Notes under the pieces: generated by a model | The model's input: only the letters and a program-made list of their open reading frames with translations | Database searches by the model: none | Told to the model about the DNA's origin: nothing | Position numbers and translations under genes: made by a program | In this document: positions 8,064-17,965 of the stretch, piece after piece | Numbering within the stretch: position 1 is the first letter of the stretch | How the letters are laid out: the number at the start of each line of letters is the position of its first letter | Assembly: GCA_030429545.1 (NCBI GenBank) | Contig: JAUIFF010000005.1 | Span: forward strand, 186,001 to 250,000 | Length of the DNA stretch: 64,000 nucleotides | DNA from: Polyangia bacterium | GTDB taxonomy: Bacteria; Myxococcota_A; Polyangia; Nannocystales; Nannocystaceae | Direction: 5' to 3'

Positions 8064-9335
8064 ATGTTGAAAACCAGGATTTTCGTTGGCTGTATGTTGC
8101 TCGTTTCGGGTTGTGGGCCGAATATGGAAACCACAACCGATGCCACGACGACAGCGAGTACGGGCGCCGTCACCAGCAGTGGAGGCACCGACCCGACGTC
8201 GTCAAGCACGAACTCGGACGTGACGACAGCAGGTCCGGGGACCGACACCGAGCCGTCGGGGACCGACAGCTCCACCGGTGTTGAGTGTACAAACAACTCG
8301 GACTGCGGATTTAACGAGGTGTGTACGGACGGGACCTGTGTCGACGCTGTCGAGTGCCTACCGGAGCCGGAGGTGATTTATCCCCGCGGTGTTGAGGTGA
8401 TGCTCGTGCTCGACAAGGGTCATTCCATGGCCCATCCCGATTTTTTGTGGGATCACGATGGCGACGACATGGACGACGACGGGTTTGTCGACGACGACCC
8501 GATGCAGCCGGCCTCGGCCAAACGAAACCGGTGGTTGAGCCTCCACGTTGCCGTCAATGGGTTTGTCAGCTTCTACGACCAACACTTTGCCCTCGGTGCA
8601 ACACTGCTTCCTAGCGTCGAGGCAAAGTCGGTGCTCGGGCCCGTGGCCTGCATTGTCAGCGAGTCGCCGGAGGTCCCCGTGGGTGAGATGCAGGCTGAGG
8701 TTTTGCTCGACACGATTCCCGGGGGTAATGCCGGCGACCTCGAAGGGGGAACCACCACGACAAAGGCTCTCAACGTGGCCTACGGGCATCTCGACCCAAG
8801 TGACGCGGTTGTTGTGTTGGTCACCGATGGCTCGCCGACCTGCCGCCCGGATGCGCAGACCGACGCCGAGCTGTTGGCTTACGACGAGACCAGCGTCGAT
8901 GTCGTTGCAGATGCATGGAATATGCTCGGCATCCCGACCTATGTCGTGGGCATCAACATCGAGGATGCGTGGACCGACGACCTCAACCCCCATGTCCAGC
9001 TCGGTGCACTCGCCGAGGTGAGCGGTGTGCCCAACCCCCAAGGGGACGCGGCCTATTTCGGAGCCAACACAGAGGCCGAACTCGTCGATATTTTGCGCGA
9101 GACGATCGGCCGCGAGCTAGCCTGCTCGCTCGATGGTTTTACGCCAATACCCGGGCAGGAGTACACGATGCTCGTCAATGGGGAGATGGTGAACCAGCTC
9201 GAAGGCGATGGCGATTGTGAGACCGACAATGGTTGGATGCTCGCCGACGACAGGCTGCGATTTTGCGGCCAGGCGTGCACAGCGTTTATTAGCGCGGGCA
9301 CAGCCGAACTCGAGATTTGCGGAGCTGGCGAATAG
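8064..9335 (+). CDS. Lipoprotein with von Willebrand factor A domain
   Basis: This 423-residue secreted lipoprotein has a signal peptide ending in the lipobox VSGC (Cys17) and then a Thr/Ser/Asp-rich linker (about 20-72), typical of Nannocystaceae surface proteins. A small Cys-rich motif follows (about 75-98, CTNNSDCGFNEVCTDGTC). A VWA-like fold spans about 110-350: a strand ending at Asp117 and Ser121 (the MIDAS DxSxS position, here DKGHS), the Thr-rich GGTTTTKAL segment, VVVLVTDGSPTC and a final YVVGI strand. An aspartate-rich insert (about 129-146) could bind calcium. Metal-dependent adhesion or sensing at the outer surface is likely, but the ligand is unknown. Confidence 0.85.
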   Translation: MLKTRIFVGCMLLVSGCGPNMETTTDATTTASTGAVTSSGGTDPTSSSTNSDVTTAGPGTDTEPSGTDSSTGVECTNNSDCGFNEVCTDGTCVDAVECLPEPEVIYPRGVEVMLVLDKGHSMAHPDFLWDHDGDDMDDDGFVDDDPMQPASAKRNRWLSLHVAVNGFVSFYDQHFALGATLLPSVEAKSVLGPVACIVSESPEVPVGEMQAEVLLDTIPGGNAGDLEGGTTTTKALNVAYGHLDPSDAVVVLVTDGSPTCRPDAQTDAELLAYDETSVDVVADAWNMLGIPTYVVGINIEDAWTDDLNPHVQLGALAEVSGVPNPQGDAAYFGANTEAELVDILRETIGRELACSLDGFTPIPGQEYTMLVNGEMVNQLEGDGDCETDNGWMLADDRLRFCGQACTAFISAGTAELEICGAGE

Positions 9336-9510
9336 CCTTGCCGCTCTTGGCTCTCGACCAACGGGTCAACACGCGCGAACGTGCGCCGCGACCCCATTGG
9401 GATTTCAAGGACATAAACGCGAACGCTCGCCTACTTGCGTTCATACATATGCACGTACATCTTGATTGGGTTTGCCCGAAACTTTGTTCCGGGCGCAGGA
9501 TGTGGGCCAC

Positions 9511-11229
9511 ATGCGCAAGGCCAGTGTGAGACGAACTGCCGGCATCCCGGTTGTGCCGGGGCGCCCGTTTATCGGCAACACCCTCGAGTTTCTCGACCGC
9601 CCCCTGGGATTTTTTATCGACGCCTACCACACCCATGGCCCGGTGTTCCGGATGTCCGTGCCCATGACGCGGGCGGTGGTGGTCGCTGGTGAAGCGGCCG
9701 AACAAGTCCTTCGTGCCGGGGCACCCAACCTCGAGCGCACGGGCCTGTTTCGGCCGTTTGCCGAGGAAGTCGGGGTCGATGTGTTTGAGCGTGCGGGCCC
9801 GGAGCATCGCCGCGTTCGCGGGCTGTTGCGGCTTCCCTATTCCAAACAGGTTGCCGCCCAGTTTGTCGCTGAAATGGCCCAGGTGGTCGACGACATGGCC
9901 GATCACTGGCACCCCGGGGAGCAACTCGATTTATTTGCAGTTGCATCAAAGTTGGCACTGCACGCGAGCATGGCCGTGGTCACACCCATGAGCCTGCGCG
10001 ACTGGGCCGAGGATATCAGCCGCGCGGGTAATGCTGTGATGTACGCCGCGTTTCGCCTGTTGCCCGAGTCGACCCTGAAAATCCCGGGCTATCGGCGGGC
10101 ACGTTTGCGTATGCAACAGGTGATCGATGAGGCGATTGCTCGTCACCGCCGCGGTGACTTTGGCGACGACCCGCGGACCTATATGATCGATGCCTGCCTA
10201 CAGGCGGGTGGGGCCCTCGATCACGCAGCGATCCGTGGCGCTTGCTTTTATGCACTGGCCGGCAGCGAGATTTATATCGGGCGGTTGGTCGGATTTATGA
10301 TGTTTGAGCTGCTCAAAAACCCGAGGTTTTTCGAGCGGGTTGTGGCCGAGGTCGACCAGGCCTGGGCGCTCGACAACGGCCCCGAGTTTCGCCGGATGCC
10401 ATACCTGCGTGCCGCCTATTTTGAAACTCTGCGTTGCTACCCGTTGATTCCGGCGTTTCCCTACCGGGCCAATGCAGATACAATGATTTCGGGGCACGCG
10501 ATCGCCAACGGTCAGTTGCTGTTGCTCGTGCCCCACATTGCCCACTTTACCGGGGCGCACTACGACAACCCGTTGGTATTTGACCCCATGCGCCACCTGC
10601 CGCCGCGGCGGGAGTCGGCCAATGAGCGGCTGTTTGCCGCCTTTGGCCTGGGGGCACATGCCTGCTCAGCCCAGGGGATGGTCGAGCAAATTGCCCTGAC
10701 ACTTGTGTGTGCACTGATTCGCCGGGTTCGGCTCGAACCGGTTCGGCCGTCGCTGCGCCTGCAACTACGCATGACGCCGCTGATCGCCCCACACACGCCG
10801 ATATTATTGCGGGCACACCCACGCGGGGCAGGGCACATAAACGGGGAAACTTCGCTGACACCTCCCGACTTTCACGGGCCGACCGACTGGCGGCACGGCC
10901 TCACCAAGTTGCCTCACCAGACGGTAGTTTCGGCGCAAGCGGGTACTGTCCTGCAAACCGCGGGGGAGCCGGTCACGCAGCTTGTGGTGATTTTGGCGGG
11001 GGAGGTCGCTGCCGAGTCTGATGCAGGTACATTTATTCTGCGGGCGGGGCACGTGATTGGCGAACAGGGGCTGCTCAAGGGCAGCCTGGCCCGGGTGACC
11101 TATCGCGCCCAAACCGAGGTTTCGATGGTGGTACTCAGCTGCCAGGAGTTTGTCGAACTCGTGACCCAACATGACCTCACAGCCGCGGATATTGCCGCGC
11201 TTGCCATGCAACCGCGTGCGGGCGAATAG
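9511..11229 (+). CDS. Cytochrome P450 fused to a C-terminal cyclic-nucleotide-binding domain
   Basis: This 572-residue protein combines two domains. Residues 1 to about 435 are a P450: ExxR at Glu305-Arg308 (ETLR), and a heme-thiolate loop FGLGAHACSAQ with Cys385. The usual Gly two residues after Cys is Ala, and the I-helix motif reads AGSEIY (250-255), lacking the conserved Thr needed for classical oxygen activation. Residues about 472-555 form a beta-rich cNMP-binding domain whose phosphate cassette is seen as GEQGLL...LAR (518-528). The ATG at 9511 is preferred over an in-frame TTG at 9466. It forms an operon with the next P450, 9 bases downstream. A P450 regulated by cAMP/cGMP or targeted by the domain is an inference; the substrate is unknown. 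Confidence 0.85.
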   Translation: MRKASVRRTAGIPVVPGRPFIGNTLEFLDRPLGFFIDAYHTHGPVFRMSVPMTRAVVVAGEAAEQVLRAGAPNLERTGLFRPFAEEVGVDVFERAGPEHRRVRGLLRLPYSKQVAAQFVAEMAQVVDDMADHWHPGEQLDLFAVASKLALHASMAVVTPMSLRDWAEDISRAGNAVMYAAFRLLPESTLKIPGYRRARLRMQQVIDEAIARHRRGDFGDDPRTYMIDACLQAGGALDHAAIRGACFYALAGSEIYIGRLVGFMMFELLKNPRFFERVVAEVDQAWALDNGPEFRRMPYLRAAYFETLRCYPLIPAFPYRANADTMISGHAIANGQLLLLVPHIAHFTGAHYDNPLVFDPMRHLPPRRESANERLFAAFGLGAHACSAQGMVEQIALTLVCALIRRVRLEPVRPSLRLQLRMTPLIAPHTPILLRAHPRGAGHINGETSLTPPDFHGPTDWRHGLTKLPHQTVVSAQAGTVLQTAGEPVTQLVVILAGEVAAESDAGTFILRAGHVIGEQGLLKGSLARVTYRAQTEVSMVVLSCQEFVELVTQHDLTAADIAALAMQPRAGE

Positions 11230-11238
11230 GAGAACACG

Positions 11239-12582
11239 ATGTCGCTTGTGCAACGGCTTTTGCTGCGTCGCTACCCTGAGTTAGCCAAGATTCCCGGGCC
11301 AACGCCACGGCTGCCGCTCGGCAACATGCAGGATTTTGCCCATGGTCGTCCGTGGGAAACGTCGCTCGACTACCAGCGCCGATTTGGCCCCTACACCCTG
11401 TTTTGGGTGGCCCACATGCCGGCTGTGTTTGTCCATGAGCCGCGCGCAATCGCCGAAATTTTGCAAGCCAAGCGGGCGAGTTTTGTCAAACGTGAACCGA
11501 CCGAGGCGATGCGTCCAGCTGCGACCTCGAGCAACTTCTTTATCGCTAACGGCGAGTCGTGGGCACACAAGCGTCGGCTCGACTTCTTTTCGTGTGACTA
11601 TGCAACATCTTGGTTGGCCGAGCAGTTTTCGCCAACCGTGGCCTTTGTGCGTCGACGGCTGGCAACGCTGGCCCGCGAGCGGTCACAGGAGGGCAAGGTC
11701 GGCGGGTTTGAGCGCGAGCTTTACCGCCTTGTGTTCGATGTACAGTCATTTTTGTTGTTTGGGCGCAGGCTTTCGCCCCAGGCGTTTGCGGACTTCAACC
11801 ACATGCTCGATGTCACCGACATGCGGATGAAAACCAATCTTCCGCTGGTGAGCCCGAGGTTTTTTACGGCCCGTGACCGCTGGCACCGGGCGATTGCCGA
11901 GCAGCTAGAACTCAACGAGGATGCACCCGAGGGCCGTTTTCTTTCGCATGTCCTGGCCCGGCGCAATCGTCTGCCACGCGAGCAGTTGGTGACCGAGCTC
12001 GCCAATGTTTACCCGGGAGGTGTGTTTTCGATGACCTCCGCGCTCTGTCATTTGTGTGGGCTGCTGTGGCAGTCTCCCCGGGATCGACAACGGCTGACCT
12101 CGGTGCTCGGAGGGGATGGCAACCCGCCAACCTACGGGGATATTTGTGCATGCATTGAGTTGGAGGCGGCGATCCGTGAAACCCTGCGGCTATACGCACC
12201 GGCGCCTGTGTTTATGCGGACGGTCAAGGCCGACGCCGTCGAGGTTGGTGACCTACACCTGCCCAGGGGGGTACGCGTGCTTGTTGGGATCTTGCCGCTT
12301 CACCGCGACCCGACAGTTTGGCGCGAGCCCGAGGCGTTTTTGCCCGAACGGTGGACCCCTGAGGTGATGGCCCGACACAGCTACGGCAGTGACTACTTTT
12401 TCCCGTTTGGCCGTGGTCCGCGGACCTGTGGCGGCCAGGACCTCGCGCTGTTTACGATTCGTTGTGTCGCGTTGGCGGTCTTGACCAGTCCCCATGTCGT
12501 GCGGGTAACACCGCCCAAGCACCATCGGTTTTACTTTGGCTGTATGATGCCCAAGGGGATCGAGGGGACGCTCGTGGTCTAA
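11239..12582 (+). CDS. Cytochrome P450
   Basis: This 447-residue P450 has the full heme-binding signature FGRGPRTCGG with Cys397, ExxR at Glu314-Arg317 (ETLR) and a PERW segment (369-372). The I-helix position of the acid-alcohol pair is unusual (PGGVFSMTS, about 259-267). The N-terminus has a proline-rich IPGPTPRLPLGN stretch after a short basic/hydrophobic start, like membrane-proximal P450s, but no strong membrane anchor. Its start has an AGGAGA ribosome binding site 5 bases before the ATG and lies just after the P450/cNMP fusion, so the two are almost certainly co-transcribed. Fatty-acid, sterol or secondary-metabolite oxidation are all possible. Confidence 0.92.
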   Translation: MSLVQRLLLRRYPELAKIPGPTPRLPLGNMQDFAHGRPWETSLDYQRRFGPYTLFWVAHMPAVFVHEPRAIAEILQAKRASFVKREPTEAMRPAATSSNFFIANGESWAHKRRLDFFSCDYATSWLAEQFSPTVAFVRRRLATLARERSQEGKVGGFERELYRLVFDVQSFLLFGRRLSPQAFADFNHMLDVTDMRMKTNLPLVSPRFFTARDRWHRAIAEQLELNEDAPEGRFLSHVLARRNRLPREQLVTELANVYPGGVFSMTSALCHLCGLLWQSPRDRQRLTSVLGGDGNPPTYGDICACIELEAAIRETLRLYAPAPVFMRTVKADAVEVGDLHLPRGVRVLVGILPLHRDPTVWREPEAFLPERWTPEVMARHSYGSDYFFPFGRGPRTCGGQDLALFTIRCVALAVLTSPHVVRVTPPKHHRFYFGCMMPKGIEGTLVV

Positions 12583-12714
12583 CAGTTGCCTAAATTTACA
12601 TGTTTATACATTTTATTTTTTGGCAAAAACGGTTTGACTCTGCGGCCGCCTGCGCGCCCGGATGAGGCTCAAAAAAATGGGAACATCGGCTCGGGGTTCG
12701 TGTCATGATGGGCC

Positions 12715-13899
12715 ATGGCCTGCATGCGTCTGAGTTGGCTGATGCTCGCCGGGTTACTCGCCGGTTGTGCGGGTAAGTCGGTTTCACAGTCGCCCCAGGA
12801 GCCAACTCCGGTGTTTGAGTTGCCACCGCTGCCGGGCCCGCCCGAGGCGCGGCCAAGTGCGGTCACGCTGGCCGAAGCCAAGGCTGCGCTGGCGGCCGGC
12901 GACCCGGCCCGTGCGGTCGCTGTGTATGCGCGGTTGCTGGCCGAAGTGCCGCAAGGCGGAGCAGATCAAACCCTGCGCGAGGCCTACCCGGGGTTTGCCC
13001 GCGCGCTCGAACAGATCGGCGACTATCCGGCCGCAGTTCGCATGTACACCGCCTACCTGCAGCGGTTCCCCAATGCCGATAACCGGGCAGAGATCCTCGC
13101 CCGGCGCGGGGCCTGCCAGGCTGAAGTTGGCGAGTGGTCGGCTTCGGCGGCGAGTTTTGCAGAGGCCCGCAAGGCCGGCCAGATGCTGGCTTCGGTCCAG
13201 GTCGAGATGCTCGCGCGCGAGGGCTATGCCCTGCACGAAGCCGGCGACGACAAGGCAGCGCGCGAGCGCCTGGGCGAGGCCGACGCGATCTTTCGCAAGG
13301 CACAGGAAGACCAGAGTGAACGCTTCAGCAACTACTACTTCGTCGGCATGGCGAGGTTTTATTTGGCAGCCAGCTATCACCGGGCGTTTCGCAACATCGA
13401 GCTCAAGTTGCCCGAAGCCCAAATGGAAAAGGACCTCGCGCGCAAGCTAGAGCTGCTGCAAAAAGCCCAGGAGGCCTACAACGAGTGCGTCGAGGCCCGC
13501 CACATCTACTGGGTTTCGGCCGCCGGGTTTCAGCTCGGGAGCTTGTTTGAAGAGTTTTACGACGCTCTGATGCACGCGCCGGTGCCCGACTGGCTCGATG
13601 AAAACCAGCGCACGATCTACTACGAAGAACTCAAAAAGCAGGCGCGTCCGGTGGTGACCAAGGCGATCTGGGTGTTTGAGCAAAACCTCGAGGTGGCCCG
13701 CAAACTCGGCTACGAAAATGCGTTTACCGAGCAAACCCAGGAGCGGCTGACGTCGTTGCAGGCGATCTTGCTGGCCGGCGATGCGACCTGGGGGCGCCCC
13801 GATCCGCGATTGGTGCCGCGGGAAGGTCCGTCGCCAGCTCAGCAGGATGTGTCGGCGAGTGACCGAAAGTTGTTTGTGCCGGAGCCGACGTACCTCTAG
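12715..13899 (+). CDS. TPR-like lipoprotein
   Basis: This 394-residue protein has a short signal peptide with lipobox LAGC (Cys18) and then a Pro-rich linker. From about residue 55 it is a helical array with tetratricopeptide-like units, for example around AAGDPARAVAVYARLLAEVP and QIGDYPAAVRMYTAYLQRFP. A longer charged helical region (to about 365) follows, and the tail is Pro/Ser-rich. It is probably a periplasmic scaffold anchored to a membrane. TPR lipoproteins occur in myxobacterial envelope complexes, but I cannot assign this one to a system. It sits alone, after a short AT-rich spacer that contains a TGTTTATACA motif (12601-12610). Confidence 0.75.
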   Translation: MACMRLSWLMLAGLLAGCAGKSVSQSPQEPTPVFELPPLPGPPEARPSAVTLAEAKAALAAGDPARAVAVYARLLAEVPQGGADQTLREAYPGFARALEQIGDYPAAVRMYTAYLQRFPNADNRAEILARRGACQAEVGEWSASAASFAEARKAGQMLASVQVEMLAREGYALHEAGDDKAARERLGEADAIFRKAQEDQSERFSNYYFVGMARFYLAASYHRAFRNIELKLPEAQMEKDLARKLELLQKAQEAYNECVEARHIYWVSAAGFQLGSLFEEFYDALMHAPVPDWLDENQRTIYYEELKKQARPVVTKAIWVFEQNLEVARKLGYENAFTEQTQERLTSLQAILLAGDATWGRPDPRLVPREGPSPAQQDVSASDRKLFVPEPTYL

Positions 13900-14251
13900 G
13901 GCTCGGCTTCTATATTCGGTGCTTCTATATAAGGTAGGCACTGCGGTCGCCGGGCCGAGTAGGGTGTTGAGGTGGCGGGCAGCGAGCGATCTCCCCGGTC
14001 GAGAAGTTTGTCGAAAAAAGCCAGTGAGATGGGCCACGACCCACTTTAGGCGGTGCGAGCACAACCCGTATGCATGCGTTCCGGAGGCCTTCAACTTCAC
14101 TCGTGCCGGTCGCAGACAGCATTTTTACGACGTGTGGGCACGCTTGCGAGCGCCTTGACACCTCTCCAGAGCGGGAGCTATACACCGCCTCCAACTCAGG
14201 TGGGTCCGGCGATATCCACCGACAGGAGAGGGCCGCACAAACAAGCCACAC
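13900..14251. other. Intergenic region upstream of the tRNA-tuf operon
   Basis: About 350 bases without a credible gene. It opens with two near copies of GCTTCTATAT (13914-13928) and ends with the strong promoter annotated at 14155-14184. The frames that cross it do not look like proteins. Confidence 0.6.
14155..14184 (+). promoter_or_regulatory. Sigma70-type promoter of the tRNA-tuf operon
   Basis: A perfect -35 hexamer TTGACA (14155-14160) is separated by 18 bases from TATACA (14179-14184). It lies about 70 bases upstream of the first of four tRNA genes and is the best promoter match I find in the window, as expected for a stable-RNA/tuf operon. Confidence 0.8.
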
Positions 14252-14324
14252 GCTGGCGTAGCTCAATTGGTAGAGCACCTGATTTGTAATCAGGCGGTTG
14301 CGGGTTCAAGTCCCATCGCCAGCT
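14252..14324 (+). tRNA. tRNA-Thr (anticodon TGT)
   Basis: A complete 73-nt cloverleaf: acceptor GCTGGCG pairs with CGCCAGC, the D-arm is TAGCTCAATTGGTAGAGCA, and the anticodon stem CCTGA/TCAGG carries loop TTTGTAA (TGT). The T-arm is GCGGG-TTCAAGT-CCCAT with one mismatch. The 3' CCA is not encoded. Confidence 0.97.
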
Positions 14325-14355
14325 TCAACATTTCACCTAAACACATAGCTCCAAC

Positions 14356-14438
14356 GGATGGGTGCCCGAGTTGGCCAAAGGGAGCGGACTGTAAATCCGC
14401 CGCGTTTCGCTTCGAAGGTTCGAATCCTTCCCCATCCA
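14356..14438 (+). tRNA. tRNA-Tyr (anticodon GTA)
   Basis: An 83-nt class II tRNA with a long variable arm. The acceptor GGATGGG pairs with CCCATCC, and the anticodon arm GCGGA-CTGTAAA-TCCGC shows GTA. It lies between tRNA-Thr and tRNA-Gly in the order known from the E. coli tufB operon. CCA is not encoded. Confidence 0.97.
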
Positions 14439-14444
14439 CTCCCT

Positions 14445-14517
14445 GCGGGAGTAGCTCAGTTGGTAGAGCGTCAGCCTTCCAAGCTGAATGTCGCGAGTTC
14501 GACCCTCGTCTCCCGCT
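14445..14517 (+). tRNA. tRNA-Gly (anticodon TCC)
   Basis: A 73-nt tRNA with acceptor GCGGGAG/CTCCCGC and anticodon arm TCAGC-CTTCCAA-GCTGA (TCC). The discriminator base is T, as usual for bacterial tRNA-Gly. CCA is not encoded. Confidence 0.97.
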
Positions 14518-14562
14518 TTTCGTGATAATACACATAACTTAATCGTCTGAGAACTCAGACAC

Positions 14563-14635
<73 letters not shown>

Positions 14636-14684
14636 CTCAAGCCTGACAAAGAAGTCAGGAAGAAATTCAGCGGAGAACACAGTC

Positions 14685-15884
<1,200 letters not shown>

Positions 15885-15894
15885 GTGCGAAAAT

Positions 15895-15923
15895 GGGTCG
15901 CGTGACTTCTCACGCGGCCCTTT
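15895..15923 (+). terminator. Terminator after tuf copy 1
   Basis: An 11-base stem (15895-15905 with 15910-15920, one G-T pair) closed by a CTTC tetraloop is followed by TTT. It lies 10 bases after the tuf stop codon and separates the tRNA-tuf unit from rpmG. Confidence 0.85.
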
Positions 15924-15991
15924 CGTGCGTTGTTGAAAGCTGGAGCGAGTCTTGCTATAGCGCAGGCCGCTCCTGATTAGGCGAGATTGTC

Positions 15992-16153
15992 ATGGCAGCC
16001 GGTAACCGGATCATTTTTACCCTCGAGTGCAAGGTGTGCAAGCACCGCAACTACTCTTCGACCAAAAACAAGCGGACGACTCCTGAGAAAATTAAACTCA
16101 AGAAGTACTGTCGCTTCTGCCGGAAGCACACCGAACACAAGGAGACCAAGTAA
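15992..16153 (+). CDS. rpmG: 50S ribosomal protein L33
   Basis: A 53-residue L33 of the zinc-binding type, with the paired motifs CKVC (Cys13, Cys16) and CRFC (Cys40, Cys43). Conserved residues such as [20 protein letters not shown] fill the middle. It lies between tuf copy 1 and tRNA-Trp, the usual place in many bacteria (tuf - rpmG - tRNA-Trp - secE). A paralogue lacking cysteines may exist elsewhere in the genome. Confidence 0.95.
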   Translation: MAAGNRIIFTLECKVCKHRNYSSTKNKRTTPEKIKLKKYCRFCRKHTEHKETK

Positions 16154-16243
16154 CTCTCCTTTCCTGCTGGCGAGTGTTCGGGCGTCGGTGACGACGTGCC
16201 GCCTCGCCAGTTCGCCCGTGGTTACAGGCCCGGGCACCGAAAT

Positions 16244-16316
16244 AGGGCGTTAGCTCAGTTGGTAGAGCAGCGGACTCCAAATCCGCAGGCCGGGGGTTCG
16301 AGACCCTCACGCCCTG
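16244..16316 (+). tRNA. tRNA-Trp (anticodon CCA)
   Basis: A 73-nt tRNA: acceptor AGGGCGT/ACGCCCT, anticodon arm GCGGA-CTCCAAA-TCCGC (CCA), discriminator G. It precedes secE, as in many bacterial genomes. Confidence 0.97.
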
Positions 16317-16364
16317 ACCGTCAGACTTAGTTCCCTGGCTGTCATCCTCCGAGTTGAGGACACT

Positions 16365-16802
16365 ATGGCAGAAGACACACCACGCAAACGCAAGAAAAAG
16401 GCCGTCGTCGTCCACGAGTTCGATCCAACTCGCTGGGTGCACGTGGCATTTTTTGCCTTCTTTTTGATGCTGGTGTGGATGCTTGTCCACCTGTTCGAGG
16501 ATGCCTGGGACCTGCTGTTTTTAGCGTGGCCGAACATCGTCGGCCGTCCCCAGACAGGCTATGCCCAGCTCGCAGGCGGGGTCGTTTCGATCATCGCCTA
16601 TATCTATGCCCTTCGTCGCAAAGACTGGAAGACATTCGTCTCCGAGGTTGCGATCGAAGTTTCCCAAATCGTCTGGCCCACGCGCGCTGAAACCCGCGGC
16701 GCTACCGTGGTCGTCATTACCATCACCCTAATCTGTTCACTCCTTCTAGCGGGTATGGATGTGGTTTGGTCCTCGGTGACCGACTGGATCTACGGGATTT
16801 AG
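16365..16802 (+). CDS. secE: Protein translocase subunit SecE
   Basis: SecE clamps the SecY channel in the inner membrane. This 145-residue form has a Lys/Arg-rich N-terminus, two extra hydrophobic segments (about 26-46 and 63-82), the amphipathic region KTFVSEVAIEVSQIVWPTRAE that is the family signature, and a final membrane helix. This three-segment architecture matches the long enterobacterial form rather than the minimal one-helix SecE. It sits between tRNA-Trp and nusG. Confidence 0.95.
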   Translation: MAEDTPRKRKKKAVVVHEFDPTRWVHVAFFAFFLMLVWMLVHLFEDAWDLLFLAWPNIVGRPQTGYAQLAGGVVSIIAYIYALRRKDWKTFVSEVAIEVSQIVWPTRAETRGATVVVITITLICSLLLAGMDVVWSSVTDWIYGI

Positions 16803-16842
16803 AGATCTCGCTAGAAGACCGGGACTTGAGCGCGCGCACATC

Positions 16843-17385
16843 ATGAAGTGGTACGTCGTCCACACCTTTTCGGGCCATGAGAACTCTGTCAAGCGAGGGC
16901 TCGAAGAGCGGATCAAGAAAAACGGACTCGAAGAGCATTTCGGGGAAATCCTCGTGCCTTCCGAGAAGGTGACTGAGCGCCGCGGTAAGACGACGGTCCA
17001 ACGCACCAACAAGCTTATGCCGGGCTACATGTTTATCGAGATGGATCTCGAAGACGCAGCCCGCAGCTTGGTCCAAAACACACCTAAGGTCACCGGGTTT
17101 TTGGGCGGGCAAAAACCCCGGGCAGTCCGGGCCGCCGAGATGGCGCGGATGTTGGGTCACACCCAGGAAAAACCCGTCGACGAGACCGAGACCGAGGCGC
17201 CCAAGCCAGTGGTCAACTACACGGTCGGCGAGCAGGTTCGGGTCAAAAGCGGCGCGTTCGCCAACTTCACAGGCGAGGTCAAAGAGGTCAACGCCGACAA
17301 ACAGAAGATCTGGCTGTCCGTCATGCTGTTTGGACGTGCAACCCGCGTCGAAGTCGATTTCAGCGAGGTCGAAAAGGTTTCCTAA
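16843..17385 (+). CDS. nusG: Transcription termination/antitermination protein NusG
   Basis: This 180-residue NusG binds RNA polymerase and, through its KOW domain, Rho or ribosomal S10. The NGN domain (about 1-110, starting WYVVHTFSGHENSVKRGLEERI) and the C-terminal KOW domain (about 124-180, GEQVRVKSGAFANFTGEV) are both complete. It follows secE by 40 bases and precedes rplK. Confidence 0.97.
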   Translation: MKWYVVHTFSGHENSVKRGLEERIKKNGLEEHFGEILVPSEKVTERRGKTTVQRTNKLMPGYMFIEMDLEDAARSLVQNTPKVTGFLGGQKPRAVRAAEMARMLGHTQEKPVDETETEAPKPVVNYTVGEQVRVKSGAFANFTGEVKEVNADKQKIWLSVMLFGRATRVEVDFSEVEKVS

Positions 17386-17469
17386 CGGTTTAGCGAGGCC
17401 CACACCGTCGTCAGGCTGTGTGCATAGGCAACGTTTTGCCAGCTCGCCGCGAGCGAAGAGGTTTTAGCG

Positions 17470-17892
17470 ATGAAGAAGGTCACAGGTTACATCAAGCTCC
17501 AGTGCAAGGGTGGTCAGGCCAACCCGGCACCTCCGATCGGTCCCGCCCTGGGCTCCAAGGGTGTCAACATCATGGAGTTCTGCAAGCAGTTCAACGCTCG
17601 CACCAAGGCCGACCAGGGAATGGTGATTCCCGTGGTCATCACGGTCTACAGCGATCGTTCGTTCACGTTTGTCACCAAAACGCCGCCGGCCGCCGTGCTC
17701 CTGCTCAAGGCCATCAAAAAGCCAAAGGGCTCGGGCGTCCCCAACCAGACCAAGGTCGGCAAGGTCACCGAGCAACAGATCCGCGAGATCGCCGAGTACA
17801 AGTTCAAAGACATGAACGCGGCGAGCATTGAGTCGGCGATGCGTTCGATCGCCGGCACCGCGCGGTCGATGGGCATCGAGGTCGCGTCCTAA
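17470..17892 (+). CDS. rplK: 50S ribosomal protein L11
   Basis: L11 of 140 residues, part of the GTPase-associated centre. Conserved blocks include [28 protein letters not shown] and the C-terminal RNA-binding region with [10 protein letters not shown]. The proline-rich linker and thiostrepton-site prolines are present. First gene of the rplKAJL cluster. Confidence 0.98.
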   Translation: MKKVTGYIKLQCKGGQANPAPPIGPALGSKGVNIMEFCKQFNARTKADQGMVIPVVITVYSDRSFTFVTKTPPAAVLLLKAIKKPKGSGVPNQTKVGKVTEQQIREIAEYKFKDMNAASIESAMRSIAGTARSMGIEVAS

Positions 17893-17965
17893 GTAAGTTT
17901 CGGGCCAACGGCCCAACGAACCGGGGGAGGGCGTCGAGCCCGTCGGACCCCGAAAGAGAGTCATC

